A stretch of DNA of 64,000 nucleotides from Frateuria_A sp051900415. GTDB lineage: Bacteria; Pseudomonadota; Gammaproteobacteria; Xanthomonadales; Rhodanobacteraceae. Where the stretch lies: contig NZ_JBHZGL010000012.1 of NCBI RefSeq assembly GCF_051900415.1, positions 1 through 64,000 on the forward strand, in the 5' to 3' direction. Made by a program: the position numbers and the translations under genes. The notes under the pieces were generated by a model, which saw only the letters and a program-made list of their open reading frames with translations, was not told where the DNA came from and made no database searches. Shown here one piece after another: positions 8,830-17,401 of this stretch; the first letter of the stretch is position 1, and the number at the start of each line of letters is the position of its first letter.

Positions 8830-10923
8830 ATGCAAGCGATGCGATGGATGGTAGTGACCGCACTGCTGTGCGGTTCGGCGGTGAGCGCAGGGGCGTTCGC
8901 GGCGGCGGCCCAGCAGGGCAAGGCGCCGGCGGGCATTCCGGTCGGCGGCGCGATCGGCGTCGACCTGGCCGGCATGGATCACTCGGTCAAGCCCGGCGAC
9001 GATTTTGACAACTTCGCCAACGGCACCTGGCGCAAAAATGCGGTGATCCCCGCCGACCGCGCCAGTACGGGCATCTTCCTGGAAGTGTTCCAGAAGGCCG
9101 AAAAGCGCAACGCGCAGATCGTGCGCGAGGCCGGCGCCAGCCATCCGGCCGCGGGCAGCGACCAGCGCAAGATCGCCGACTACTACGCGGCCTTCATGAA
9201 CGAGGCGGCGATCGAAAAGGCGGGCCTCTCGCCGCTCAAGCCCGAGCTCGACCGCATCGATGCGATCCGCAATCGCAGCGACCTCTCGCGCGTGCTCGGC
9301 GGCCAGCTGCGTGCCGACGTCGACCCGATCAACGCCACCAACTACCACACCGAGCACCTGTTCGGCCTGTTCGTGGCGCAGGGCCTGGAAGACCCTTCGC
9401 ACAACATCGCCTACCTGCTGCAGGGCGGGCTGGGGATGCCCAACCGCGACTACTACCTGAAAGACGACGCGGAGATGGTCGGCTTCCGCGACAAGTACAA
9501 GGCGTACATCGCCGCCACCCTCGAGCGTGCCGGCGTGGCCGAGGCGAAGGCCAAGGCGGACGCCATCTTCGGCCTGGAAATGAAGATCGCCAAGGCACAG
9601 GCCAGCCTGGTCGAGACCGAGGACGTGCACAAGGCCAACAACCCGTGGCCGGTCAGCGCCTACGCGCAGAAGGCCCCGGGCATGGACTGGAACGCCTACT
9701 TCGAGGCCGCCGGTCTGGCCGGCCAGCCGGCGATCGACGCGTGGCAGCCCGGTGCGATCAAGGGTCTGTCGGCGCTGGTCGCCAGCGAGCCGCTCGATAC
9801 ATGGAAGGACTACCTCACCTTCCACACCATCAACGAGAGCGCCGGCCTGCTGCCCAAGGCCTACGCCGACGCCAGCTTCGAGTTCTACGGCCACACCTTG
9901 ACCGGCACGCCCCAGCAGCGCGACCGCTGGAAGCGCGCGATCGGCGCGGTCAACAACGACCTCGGCGACGCGGTCGGGCAGATCTACGTCAAGAAGTACT
10001 TCCCGCCGGCGTCCAAGCGCCAGGTGCAGGACATGGTCAAGAACATCCTGGCCGCCTTCGACGAGCGCGTGGGCCAGTTGGACTGGATGACCGATGCCAC
10101 CAAGGCCAAGGCCAAGGCCAAGATCGAGTCGCTCAAGGTCGGCGTGGGCTATCCGGAAACCTGGCGCGACTACAGCGCGCTGGTGATCAAGCCCGATGAC
10201 GCGCTGGGCAACCACCTGCGTGCGGTCGAGCAGGAGTTCGCCCACCAGAAGGCCAAGCTTGGCCAGAGCGTGGACCGTGGCGAGTGGTGGATGACGCCGC
10301 AGACGGTCAACGCGGTCAACCTGCCGCTGCAGAACGCGCTCAACTTCCCGGCGGCGATCCTCGAGGCGCCGTTCTTCGATCCGAAGGCCGACGCGGCGGC
10401 CAACTACGGCTCGATCGGTGCGGTGATCGGCCACGAGATCAGCCACAGCTTCGACAACATGGGCGCCGAGTTCGACGCGCAGGGTCGTCTGGCCAACTGG
10501 TGGACGCCGGAAGACCTGGCCCACTTCAAGGCCGCCGGCCAGAAACTGGTCGAGCAGTACAACGCCTACGAGCCGCTGCCCGGGCTGCACATCAACGGCC
10601 AGCAGACCCTCGGCGAAAACATCGCCGACGTCTCCGGCCTCACCGCCGCGTGGATCGCCTACCAGAAATCGCTCGGCGGCAAGCCGGCGCCGGTGATGCA
10701 CGGGCTGACCGGCGCGCAGCGCTTCTTCCTCGCCTACGCACAGTCCTGGCGCAGCAAGACCCGCGATGCGGCCTTGCGCCAGCAGGTCATCACCGATGGT
10801 CACGCACCGGGACGCTACCGCGCGCAGACCGTGCGCAACATCGACGCGTGGTACCAGGCGTTCGACCCCAAGCCCGGCCAGAAGCTCTACCTGGACCCGA
10901 AGCAGCGCGTGCATATCTGGTAA
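8830..10923 (+). CDS. secreted M13-family zinc metallopeptidase (PepO/neprilysin-like)
   Basis: This 697-residue enzyme cleaves peptides outside the cytoplasm. An N-terminal signal peptide of about 25 residues ends in an Ala-rich stretch. The M13 N-terminal domain begins at MDHSVKPGDDFDNFANG. The C-terminal catalytic domain has HEISH at 535-539, with the third zinc ligand E596 in ENIADVSGL, and VNAVNLPLQNALNFPAAIL in the substrate region. Length is that of a full M13 peptidase. The C-terminus ends VHIW, close to the conserved CxVW end of the family but without the Cys. It is a single gene bounded by repeats. Confidence 0.95.
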   Translation: MQAMRWMVVTALLCGSAVSAGAFAAAAQQGKAPAGIPVGGAIGVDLAGMDHSVKPGDDFDNFANGTWRKNAVIPADRASTGIFLEVFQKAEKRNAQIVREAGASHPAAGSDQRKIADYYAAFMNEAAIEKAGLSPLKPELDRIDAIRNRSDLSRVLGGQLRADVDPINATNYHTEHLFGLFVAQGLEDPSHNIAYLLQGGLGMPNRDYYLKDDAEMVGFRDKYKAYIAATLERAGVAEAKAKADAIFGLEMKIAKAQASLVETEDVHKANNPWPVSAYAQKAPGMDWNAYFEAAGLAGQPAIDAWQPGAIKGLSALVASEPLDTWKDYLTFHTINESAGLLPKAYADASFEFYGHTLTGTPQQRDRWKRAIGAVNNDLGDAVGQIYVKKYFPPASKRQVQDMVKNILAAFDERVGQLDWMTDATKAKAKAKIESLKVGVGYPETWRDYSALVIKPDDALGNHLRAVEQEFAHQKAKLGQSVDRGEWWMTPQTVNAVNLPLQNALNFPAAILEAPFFDPKADAAANYGSIGAVIGHEISHSFDNMGAEFDAQGRLANWWTPEDLAHFKAAGQKLVEQYNAYEPLPGLHINGQQTLGENIADVSGLTAAWIAYQKSLGGKPAPVMHGLTGAQRFFLAYAQSWRSKTRDAALRQQVITDGHAPGRYRAQTVRNIDAWYQAFDPKPGQKLYLDPKQRVHIW

Positions 10924-10933
10924 GCCTACCGAT

Positions 10934-11048
10934 CCTTCCCCCGTTCACGGGGGAAGGTGCCCAACGGCGGATGGGGGAGGCCTTGCGCAACACCTCCCTG
11001 TCGAACCCATCCGCCTGTCGGCATATTTCCCCGCGGAATGGGGGAAGG
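10934..11048. repeat. inverted pair of the GGGGGAAGG palindromic repeat
   Basis: A direct copy at 10934-10977 (CCTTCCCCCG/CGGGGGAAGG plus GCGGATGGGGG tail) and an inverted, slightly degenerate copy at 11008-11048 lie just after the M13 peptidase stop. They are the same family as 6931-7145. Confidence 0.8.
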
Positions 11049-11079
11049 CTCACCTCGAGGCGTCCTCGTGGAACGCAAC

Positions 11080-11105
11080 AAAAAGGCCCCGATCGGGGCC
11101 TTTTT
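11080..11105. terminator. bidirectional rho-independent terminator
   Basis: AAAAAGGCCCC (11080-11090), loop GATC, GGGGCCTTTTT (11095-11105). A 6-bp GC stem with A and T tracts on both sides works for the M13 peptidase on the plus strand and the small secreted protein on the minus strand, which converge here. Confidence 0.9.
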
Positions 11106-11126
11106 GCTGGGCATCCAGTCCGATGC

Positions 11127-11477
11127 TTACCAGGTACGCACGTTGGCCACGCCGGCCGTGAAGCTCTGCATGTCCGACTGATAGCGGAACAGGCGGCCCA
11201 GGTCGAACTCGACCGACTGGCCCGGAGCGATGTTGGCCGTACCGGCCGGCCAGCCCTTCTTGCTCGCCAGCACCTTGCCGGTGGAGTCCTTGGCGTCGAT
11301 GGAGATCTGCGCGGCCGCCGGTTCGGCGCAATGGTTGACCAGCTGGCCCTTCAGGCTCAGGCGGCCGCCGCTGGCGGCGATCTTGAAGTCCTGCACGGCG
11401 AAGTCAGTCGGCGAGCAGGCGGCATGCGCGGCCATCGGCGCGAGCAGGAACAGGGCGGAGGCGAGCAGGATTTTCAT
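11127..11477 (-). CDS. small secreted protein of unknown function
   Basis: The 116-residue protein has a clear signal peptide (MKILLASALFLLAPMAAHA) giving a mature protein of about 97 residues with two Cys, one next to the cleavage site (ACSPTDF) and one in NHCAEP. The mature part looks like a compact beta-sandwich (GRLSLKGQLVNHC, ISIDAKDSTGKVL, GQSVEFDL), resembling FxLYD-type or similar extracellular beta domains. That assignment is tentative. The ATG at 11477 was chosen for the signal peptide. It ends at the shared terminator. Confidence 0.8.
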   Translation of the reverse strand: MKILLASALFLLAPMAAHAACSPTDFAVQDFKIAASGGRLSLKGQLVNHCAEPAAAQISIDAKDSTGKVLASKKGWPAGTANIAPGQSVEFDLGRLFRYQSDMQSFTAGVANVRTW

Positions 11478-11582
11478 GGCGGATTCCGTTGCAGTAGGGA
11501 TGTCGATAGGAGGCGACACCCCCGGAATCGGCCGCTGTCGGGAAATCTTTAGCGCGGTTGTCTCACCCTGGCCAAGATGCCC

Positions 11583-11648
11583 GTAGGGTGGGCTTCAGCC
11601 CACCGCCACCCTGCGGCGAGGCCAGGGTGGGCTGAAGCCACCCTGCGC
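11583..11648. repeat. GTAGGGTGGGCTTCAGCCCACC repeat, inverted pair
   Basis: A palindromic unit at 11583-11604 is followed by an inverted, partial copy at 11624-11644. A diverged pair of the same type lies at 22005-22063. These are dispersed intergenic repeats with no coding signal. Confidence 0.7.
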
Positions 11649-11660
11649 CCCCTCGCCAAC

Positions 11661-12224
11661 TCAGCCGCGCCGGCCCGCGTGCTCCAGGAACCACAGCCCG
11701 GCGAACAGCTTCGGATCGACCGAATACCCCTCCGCCGCCCGCGCGAACAGCCACGCGCCTGCCTCGCTGCGGGGTAGCTCATGCACCACGATATTCTCGC
11801 TCTCGTCGCCGCCGCCGGCGCCGACCCGGACCAGGCCGTGGGCGCGCACGAAGGCAATCATTTCGGTACTCATGCCCGAGGACGAAGGCCCCTCGTGGAT
11901 GAACTCCACGCGGTCGCACCGATAGCCGGTCTCCTCCTCCAGCTCGCGCGCGGCGGCGAGCAGGGCGCTTTCGTCCAACTGGTCGGCCAGGTCCCCGACC
12001 AATCCGGCCGGCATCTCGATGGTGTGCTTGAGAATCGACACCCGGTACTGCTCCACGAACAGCACGCAATCATCCGGCGTCACCGCCACGATGATCACCG
12101 CGCCGCCGGGGTTGTTGCGCTCGGCATACTCCCAGCGTCCCCGTTTGCGCAGGCTCAGCCAGCGTCCTTCGAACAGGGTTTCGACGGGGGCGTGGGCGTC
12201 ATCGGGGATGCGATCGTCGTTCAT
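11661..12224 (-). CDS. Nudix hydrolase, ADP-ribose pyrophosphatase-like
   Basis: The 187-residue protein hydrolyses a nucleoside diphosphate linked to another group, probably ADP-ribose or a sugar nucleotide. The Nudix box is visible as AARELEEETGY with an upstream Gly and Glu, preceded by the PAGLVGD segment typical of the ADP-ribose branch. The core strand VIIVAVTPDDCVLFVEQYR fits the same group. ATG 12224 gives a normal family length, while the longer open frame upstream covers non-conserved sequence. It lies between a repeat and the KAP gene and looks monocistronic. Confidence 0.9.
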   Translation of the reverse strand: MNDDRIPDDAHAPVETLFEGRWLSLRKRGRWEYAERNNPGGAVIIVAVTPDDCVLFVEQYRVSILKHTIEMPAGLVGDLADQLDESALLAAARELEEETGYRCDRVEFIHEGPSSSGMSTEMIAFVRAHGLVRVGAGGGDESENIVVHELPRSEAGAWLFARAAEGYSVDPKLFAGLWFLEHAGRRG

Positions 12225-12285
12225 GGGGCTGCCCGTTCGAGGAGTAAGGCATGGTGCCGCGCACGGCCTTACCCGGCAATCAGGG

Positions 12286-12307
12286 CCGCTTCCGGCCAGG
12301 AGCGGAC
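12286..12307. repeat. left flanking palindrome of the KAP gene
   Basis: CCGCT (12286-12290), 10-nt loop, AGCGG (12301-12305) followed by AC. A copy with the same geometry and most of the same bases lies at 14789-14810 on the far side of the KAP gene. Confidence 0.5.
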
Positions 12308-12357
12308 ACCCCCTCCTTAGTGGAGCCCACCACGAGGCGTTGTTGGCTTGGATGTAG

Positions 12358-14613
12358 CTAGTCGTCTTCGTCCTTGGCGATCGCATCCAGTAATTCCAGT
12401 GCCTCAGCAGCATTCGAGGGATCGCAAGCTGATGAAACAGCTAGCAACCGGTTCCGCAGCCGGCCAATATCCATGAACGGTGAAAGACTGGATTCCCATA
12501 GTGGATAAGAAACGACTCCGTTCGAGGACTTCCAGCTCCGCATCCCCTGCAGAAATTTTAGAAGGTCCGCATCGTTTCGGCAGAGCTGTGCGACCTTTGT
12601 TTGAATTTCATAGAGTGACTGCGGCTCATGCTGCTTCCACGCAAAGAGCAACGGCGCTATCCGCGGCAACCGATCCAAATCGTCAGGGGTTAGGGCACGA
12701 TAACGGCGTACGAGTTCCGCTGCCGCAATATCGAGTTCCTCGGTAGAAAACAACCAATCACTTTCAGGCTTTCTTCGTGTGCCGGAGATGCCATGGGCCG
12801 AACTTTCAGTGCGAAAAATCTCTGTCAACCATGCGATAGATCTTCCTGAGCCGAACATCTGATTGGCCATATGGGTGCGCATGTTTGCCGGAAGCCTGGG
12901 CCAGACGGCTTCTAGAATGTCCTCGCCTTCACGCCAGACCCAATACTCGCCCCAGTCGCCCCTGCCGCTCGTCAATGCGGCTGCGTCCATGCTATCCGCA
13001 AGGGAGCGCAATACTCCCGGTAAAGCGTTCTCCGGAACAGCCCGAATGCCGCTGCCTTTCAAGCGATCCATCAAGGCTTGTGCTGCCACGCGCCCTTGGC
13101 TGGTGAGGGTCTTGGCAAGCCGAGTGAACTGAGCAACCGCGGCCTCGGGCGAGCTCTGGGCGCTTTCGAGGAAGATCGAGAATTCCCTGTCGCTGATGGA
13201 ATTTTTTGGCGCACTCAATGCGAAGTAATATCGATAGTGTTGAGGACTCCCGAGTCTCCTTTCCTGGACTAGCTCTGAGATATCTTCAGCCCCATAAAGG
13301 GTCAGCACCATCGTCGATTTGCCATCAACTCTTTCGAAGTCAAAATCAACACCGGGGAGAGCAGAGGTTAGCGCCATCCTCCGCGCGTCACGTGAGGAAC
13401 TGGCGCTGCCCATTTCCTCGAGAATCGCGTTTAGCTCAAGAAGCTCGGCATTCTTGCTTTCCTCGGTGATCATCGCACCGTTGTGTCTGGCATCAAAGCC
13501 GATCAAGTATTCTTCGATCCATTTGTGCAGTTTTGGTGACTGCATTCGGATGAGCTGCAGCCACACCATGTCGGGGATGTCGATATTGCTCAGCACAGAG
13601 GTAGCGTGGAAGCGCAACGCGTTTACTGCGCGAACGACATGCCGGGGCGTAAGCAGCGCCCGCCCGCCTTCGCCGTCAATTACTTCTGCGAGGCGATCCC
13701 GGGATGAGCGTGCCCGGTCTGATTCGCCCTCTAACAGGTCCGGATACAGAAGTTGGATCTCGTGACGAAACATCCGCCGTAGGTCGAAGGCTTCAGGCTG
13801 GGGGACGGGAAAACTGACCTGGATGATCTTGTCCAGATAATCATCGCCACGTTGGAGGTGAAATGCGGAAGACAGGTTTTTCGCAACGATTTCTTGGGAA
13901 TAGCACAACACGAAAACAACGCCTGGAAAGTCGACTACCGCCCGGACGAGGCGAAGAACCTCCGCTACTTCATGTGGGTCTAGGCGATCAAGGTCGTCAA
14001 TGAAAACGACGATCTTGCGCTTGAGCTTTCGTAGCTCCTTTTGAATGTCGGACTTTTCTTTATCAAGAGAAGCGTTCGCCAACCATTCGTCGATCGAACG
14101 CTTTCCGGCCTCCGCCGCAACCCCAGCGCCCGGCAGAGCGAACAGGTCGACGAGTTTTCCCGCTTGGATCAAGCGCGAAGAAAACCTGGAAAATAGAGCC
14201 CTGAGTCGCGCTCTTCGGATGGCACGTGCTGAGTATCGTCTTGGCCAGACTTTGGCTAGAGCTCCGGCCCACCAACCAAGCGGCAGCTCATCCGTTTCGA
14301 TGTGAACCGCCGCCTTGTTGATTTCTGAGAATAGCTCTTTGAGTAAGCCCTCTCGTGACCTGATCAACCAAGGGAGGAAGCGGATTACCTCTGGCGCGTA
14401 TTCCAGCTGGCTCAGGGCATCAGACACAAGGTTAGTAAAGCTTGACTTGCCCGAGCCCCATTCCCCTTCGATGCCGATCACGAACCCATCGGGGGAAGCC
14501 ATCCGGTGGATCGCTCGGGCTACGTGTTTGGCGGGCAAACTAAAGCCAAGGCGATCTTCGCCCGGTGCTTCAATGGGGCGGTCTCCGTGGAAGGGCTGGT
14601 CAACTGTTCTCAC
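12358..14613 (-). CDS. KAP-family P-loop NTPase
   Basis: The 751-residue protein has a Walker A motif GEWGSGKSS at about 50-58 and a Walker B IVVFIDDLDRL at about 201-211. The WGSGKS plus DDLDR pair is diagnostic of the KAP group of STAND-like NTPases, named for Kidins220/ARMS and the phage T7 exclusion protein PifA. Unlike many KAP proteins no strong transmembrane hairpin is evident in the insert between the two motifs. The C-terminal 450 residues are helical and unassigned. The start is placed at GTG 14613, which has AGGAG 7 nt upstream, although the frame stays open to 14838. GC content is visibly lower than the neighbours. No partner gene is present. A defence role is possible but unproven. 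Confidence 0.85.
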   Translation of the reverse strand: MRTVDQPFHGDRPIEAPGEDRLGFSLPAKHVARAIHRMASPDGFVIGIEGEWGSGKSSFTNLVSDALSQLEYAPEVIRFLPWLIRSREGLLKELFSEINKAAVHIETDELPLGWWAGALAKVWPRRYSARAIRRARLRALFSRFSSRLIQAGKLVDLFALPGAGVAAEAGKRSIDEWLANASLDKEKSDIQKELRKLKRKIVVFIDDLDRLDPHEVAEVLRLVRAVVDFPGVVFVLCYSQEIVAKNLSSAFHLQRGDDYLDKIIQVSFPVPQPEAFDLRRMFRHEIQLLYPDLLEGESDRARSSRDRLAEVIDGEGGRALLTPRHVVRAVNALRFHATSVLSNIDIPDMVWLQLIRMQSPKLHKWIEEYLIGFDARHNGAMITEESKNAELLELNAILEEMGSASSSRDARRMALTSALPGVDFDFERVDGKSTMVLTLYGAEDISELVQERRLGSPQHYRYYFALSAPKNSISDREFSIFLESAQSSPEAAVAQFTRLAKTLTSQGRVAAQALMDRLKGSGIRAVPENALPGVLRSLADSMDAAALTSGRGDWGEYWVWREGEDILEAVWPRLPANMRTHMANQMFGSGRSIAWLTEIFRTESSAHGISGTRRKPESDWLFSTEELDIAAAELVRRYRALTPDDLDRLPRIAPLLFAWKQHEPQSLYEIQTKVAQLCRNDADLLKFLQGMRSWKSSNGVVSYPLWESSLSPFMDIGRLRNRLLAVSSACDPSNAAEALELLDAIAKDEDD

Positions 14614-14788
14614 TGTCTCGCTCCTAGTCGCCCCGGCACTGCCTTGGTTCGCCGCTATAACCTGCTGCGCTCGTGCGGCCTTTTTAGCATGCCTAGAACC
14701 AGGCGGTTCCGTCCAAATCACGGTCGGCGATGAATTACACGTCTCGCGCGAGTGACATGCAGTAAATGCGCGCGAGCTCCGTAGGTGT

Positions 14789-14810
14789 CCGCTTTGGGTC
14801 GGGAGCGGAC
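14789..14810. repeat. right flanking palindrome of the KAP gene
   Basis: GTCCGCT with a 10-nt loop and AGCGGAC. It matches the copy at 12286-12307 at most positions. The surrounding 14614-15244 contains no convincing gene: only short frames without ribosome sites and an Ala-codon-rich stretch at 15030-15110. Confidence 0.5.
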
Positions 14811-14999
14811 TGCATTTCATCGGGAACAGAGTGCACATCCAGCATCTCCGCCTAGGCGCTATTGCGCCCCACTTTTATCGGCCGTCGAATCTGCTGCGCC
14901 GAATGATGGCTTGAGGTTCGGTGCCTTCTACACACCTGTGTGCATCCAGTGCTTCTTCTGACGCCTTCGAGGTTGGCACTAAGGCGCTCGAACGACCCG

Positions 15000-15191
15000 T
15001 CACCTCAAGGAACGTCGTGAACCGGACGGAGCAAGCTTCGCAGCCGCATTCGCCGGCGCAGCGAACCTCGCAGGCGCCGCTGCAAATGCAGCGAATCGCG
15101 CTGGCGTGTCCATGTTGTATCCAGCCGTCGTGGCGTAACGCTTCAGGCCTTCAGCTGTAGGTTCGGACATCATGGGCGAGGGCATTGCCAT
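15000..15191 (-). CDS. small Ala-rich open frame, doubtful
   Basis: ATG 15191 opens 63 codons. The first 30 (MAMPSPMMSE, GLKRYATTAGYNMD) look protein-like, and the rest is degenerate repeats of Ala/Pro/Phe codons. There is no good ribosome site and no family I recognise. It may be a gene remnant at the edge of the KAP insertion, or chance. Confidence 0.15.
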   Translation of the reverse strand: MAMPSPMMSEPTAEGLKRYATTAGYNMDTPARFAAFAAAPARFAAPANAAAKLAPSGSRRSLR

Positions 15192-15244
15192 GTTCGGAAC
15201 ATTGTCCGCTTCGATAGAAGCGGGCCCATCGTTTCGGGTTCTGG

Positions 15245-16150
15245 TCAGACGCCAGCCAATGTCCGCAACCGCGAGCGCGTCAGCGGACCGAAGCGCAGCT
15301 GCTCGCACACGGCATCCAGTTGCCCGTTGCCCGCCTGCCGGCGCAGCGCGTCGGCGGTCGGGGCGACTGGCGCGTCCAGTGCGATGCGGGTGAGGCGTCG
15401 GTACATGAGGGCCAGTTCGGCGTGCTCGCGCAAACGCGCCGCGCACGCGGCGGCGCCGCGGATGCGCAGGAAGGCGACTTCGTCGACGCGTTCCAGCAAC
15501 ACGTCCAGGCTGCCGAAGTGGGCGAGCAGGGCGGCGGCGGTCTTGGCGCCGATGCCGGGGACGCCGGGGATGTTGTCGACCGCGTCGCCGCACAGCGCGA
15601 GGTAGTCGGCGACCTGGTGCGGGTGCACGCCGAGCTTCTCGTGCACGCCGGCCGGGCCCCAGCGCAGGTTGCGGGCGAAGTCCCACTGTTCGTCGCGTTC
15701 GCCCAACAGTTGGCCGAAGTCCTTGTCGGCCGAGACGATCACGCTGTCCAGGCCGTGTCCGCGCAGGCTCCACAGCGCGCTGCCGATCAGGTCGTCGGCC
15801 TCGTAGCTGTGGTCGATCAGCACGGTGATGCCCAGTGCCTCGGTGATGGCGCGGCAGAGCACGAACTGGCGTTCCAGGTCGGGCGGAGGCAATTCGCGGT
15901 TGGCCTTGTAGGCCGGGTAGATCGCGTTGCGGAAAGAGCTGGTCAGCGACGCATCGAAGGCCACCGCGACGTGCTCGGCGCGGCTCTTTTCCAGCAACTC
16001 GCAGAGGAAGCGGGTGAAACCGTGGACGGCGTTGACCGGGTGGCCATCGGCATCGTGGAACTGGTCCGGCATCGAGTGCCAGGCACGGAAGACGTACAGG
16101 CTGCCGTCGACCAGATGGACGGCGCTGGTTGCGGTGCTCACGGCGTCCAT
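15245..16150 (-). CDS. 5'-3' exonuclease / flap endonuclease (XNI-like)
   Basis: The 301-residue protein matches the free-standing 5' nuclease domain found at the N-terminus of DNA polymerase I. It has the metal-binding start LVDGSLYVFRAWH, NAVHGFTRFL, AVAFDASLTSSFRN, the acidic EADDLIGS and SADKDFGQLL clusters, and the H3TH DNA-binding motif GDAVDNIPGVPGIGAKTAAALL. It would trim 5' flaps or primers during replication and repair. ATG 16150 was chosen since upstream codons do not fit the family. It overlaps the nitroreductase stop by 13 nt, so the two are probably cotranscribed. Confidence 0.93.
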   Translation of the reverse strand: MDAVSTATSAVHLVDGSLYVFRAWHSMPDQFHDADGHPVNAVHGFTRFLCELLEKSRAEHVAVAFDASLTSSFRNAIYPAYKANRELPPPDLERQFVLCRAITEALGITVLIDHSYEADDLIGSALWSLRGHGLDSVIVSADKDFGQLLGERDEQWDFARNLRWGPAGVHEKLGVHPHQVADYLALCGDAVDNIPGVPGIGAKTAAALLAHFGSLDVLLERVDEVAFLRIRGAAACAARLREHAELALMYRRLTRIALDAPVAPTADALRRQAGNGQLDAVCEQLRFGPLTRSRLRTLAGV

Positions 16151-16704
16151 GTGGAAAACACCTCTTCCACCGTTGGCCGCTCGCGGTCGGGCACGTCGAT
16201 CTGCGGCGTGCCGATGTGGACGAAGCCGATCACCCGCTCGTTGCCGGCCAGCCGCAGGATCGCGGCGACCTCTTCGTCGTACGCCGCCCACCCGGTCAGC
16301 CATTGCGCGCCGTAGCCGAGCGCGTGCGCTCCCAGCAGCAGGTTGTAGGCGACGCAGCCGGCGGCGATCTCCTGTTCGATCGGCGGCACCTTGCTGCCGG
16401 CGGTGAGCCGCGCGACGACCACCAGCACCAGCGGGGCGAACGCGTAGCGGGTGCGTTCCTTCTCGCGCTTGGATTCGGACAGCGCGGGGTTGCGCGCGGC
16501 GATCGCGGCCAACTGCTCGCCGAAGGCCAGTTTGGCGTCGCCGCGCAGCTCGATCAGCCGGAACGGCACCAGTTTGCCGTGGTCGGGCACGCGCACGGCG
16601 GCCGCGAGCAGCGCGTGCAGTTCGGCGCCCTGGGGCGCCGGCTCGCCGAGCTGGCGCGAAGGGATGGAGTGGCGCTGCATCAGCAGCTCGAGCGCAGGGG
16701 GCAT
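16138..16704 (-). CDS. nitroreductase family flavoprotein (YdjA-like)
   Basis: The 188-residue protein is an FMN-dependent NAD(P)H oxidoreductase fold. It starts PALELLMQRHSIPSRQL with the Arg and Ser residues that bind FMN. It continues with VPDHGKLVPFRLIEL and the GAHALGYGAQWLTGW segment, and ends with GFVHIGTP. This is the compact YdjA subgroup. ATG 16704 aligns with family starts, while ATG 16734 is an alternative 10 codons upstream. The physiological substrate is not evident. It lies downstream of cdd and upstream of the exonuclease on the same strand. Confidence 0.9.
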   Translation of the reverse strand: MPPALELLMQRHSIPSRQLGEPAPQGAELHALLAAAVRVPDHGKLVPFRLIELRGDAKLAFGEQLAAIAARNPALSESKREKERTRYAFAPLVLVVVARLTAGSKVPPIEQEIAAGCVAYNLLLGAHALGYGAQWLTGWAAYDEEVAAILRLAGNERVIGFVHIGTPQIDVPDRERPTVEEVFSTWTP

Positions 16705-16834
16705 GGCGGGCTCGGATATGGGCGGGTCGCCCATGATAGCCGCCACGGCCGGGTGAGGTCGGTAAGCGTAAGGTGGACTCTGGCCCACCGTCCTGACGTG
16801 ATAACGGGAACGAGGCCGATCCCGCGATCCGGAA

Positions 16835-17248
16835 TCAAGGCAGGCGGAACGAACCGGGCAGCAACTGGCCGACGGTGGTCTCCTGCAGTGCATCGGCCAG
16901 GTTGCCCATCAGCACCGGCATGGTTTCGTCGCAGAGTTCGGCCATCACCTGCCGGCAGGCACCGCACGGGCTGACGGGCCCGGGCGTGTCGGCGACCACC
17001 GCCAGCTGCACGAAGTCGCCTGGCCGGCAGCCGGCCGCGATGGCGCCGAAAAGCGCGGTGCGTTCGGCGCAGTTGCACAGGCCGTAGGAGGCGTTCTCGA
17101 CGTTGCAGCCGGTGAAGGTGCGTCCGTCGCGGGTGAGCACGGCGGCGCCGACGTGGAAATTCGAATACGGCGCATAGGCCAGCTCGCGGGCTTCGCGGGC
17201 TGCGAGCATCAGCGGATCGACGACGGGAAGGGGCATCGGAGTGGACAA
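16835..17248 (-). CDS. cdd: cytidine deaminase
   Basis: The enzyme converts cytidine and deoxycytidine to uridine forms for pyrimidine salvage. The small tetrameric type is shown by YSNFHVGAAV, the substrate loop CNVENASYG, the zinc and proton-shuttle motif CAER and the second zinc motif PCGACRQ. The start is best placed at TTG 17248, with GGGAG 7 nt upstream, giving 137 residues. The ATG at 17236 has no close ribosome site and a TTG at 17266 is also open. Confidence 0.95.
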   Translation of the reverse strand: MSTPMPLPVVDPLMLAAREARELAYAPYSNFHVGAAVLTRDGRTFTGCNVENASYGLCNCAERTALFGAIAAGCRPGDFVQLAVVADTPGPVSPCGACRQVMAELCDETMPVLMGNLADALQETTVGQLLPGSFRLP

Positions 17249-17401
17249 GTGGGATCTCCCTTGCAAAGACCCCGCGTGCGCCGGTCGTGGCGCTGCCGGT
17301 GGGCCAGTCTACTGCGCCCGGCGCGGCGCCGGTCAAGCGGGCCGGTGCTTGCGGGCTGGGCCGTTGGGCTAGGATGAGGCGTCAGGTCCCAGGGGAACCG
17401 T

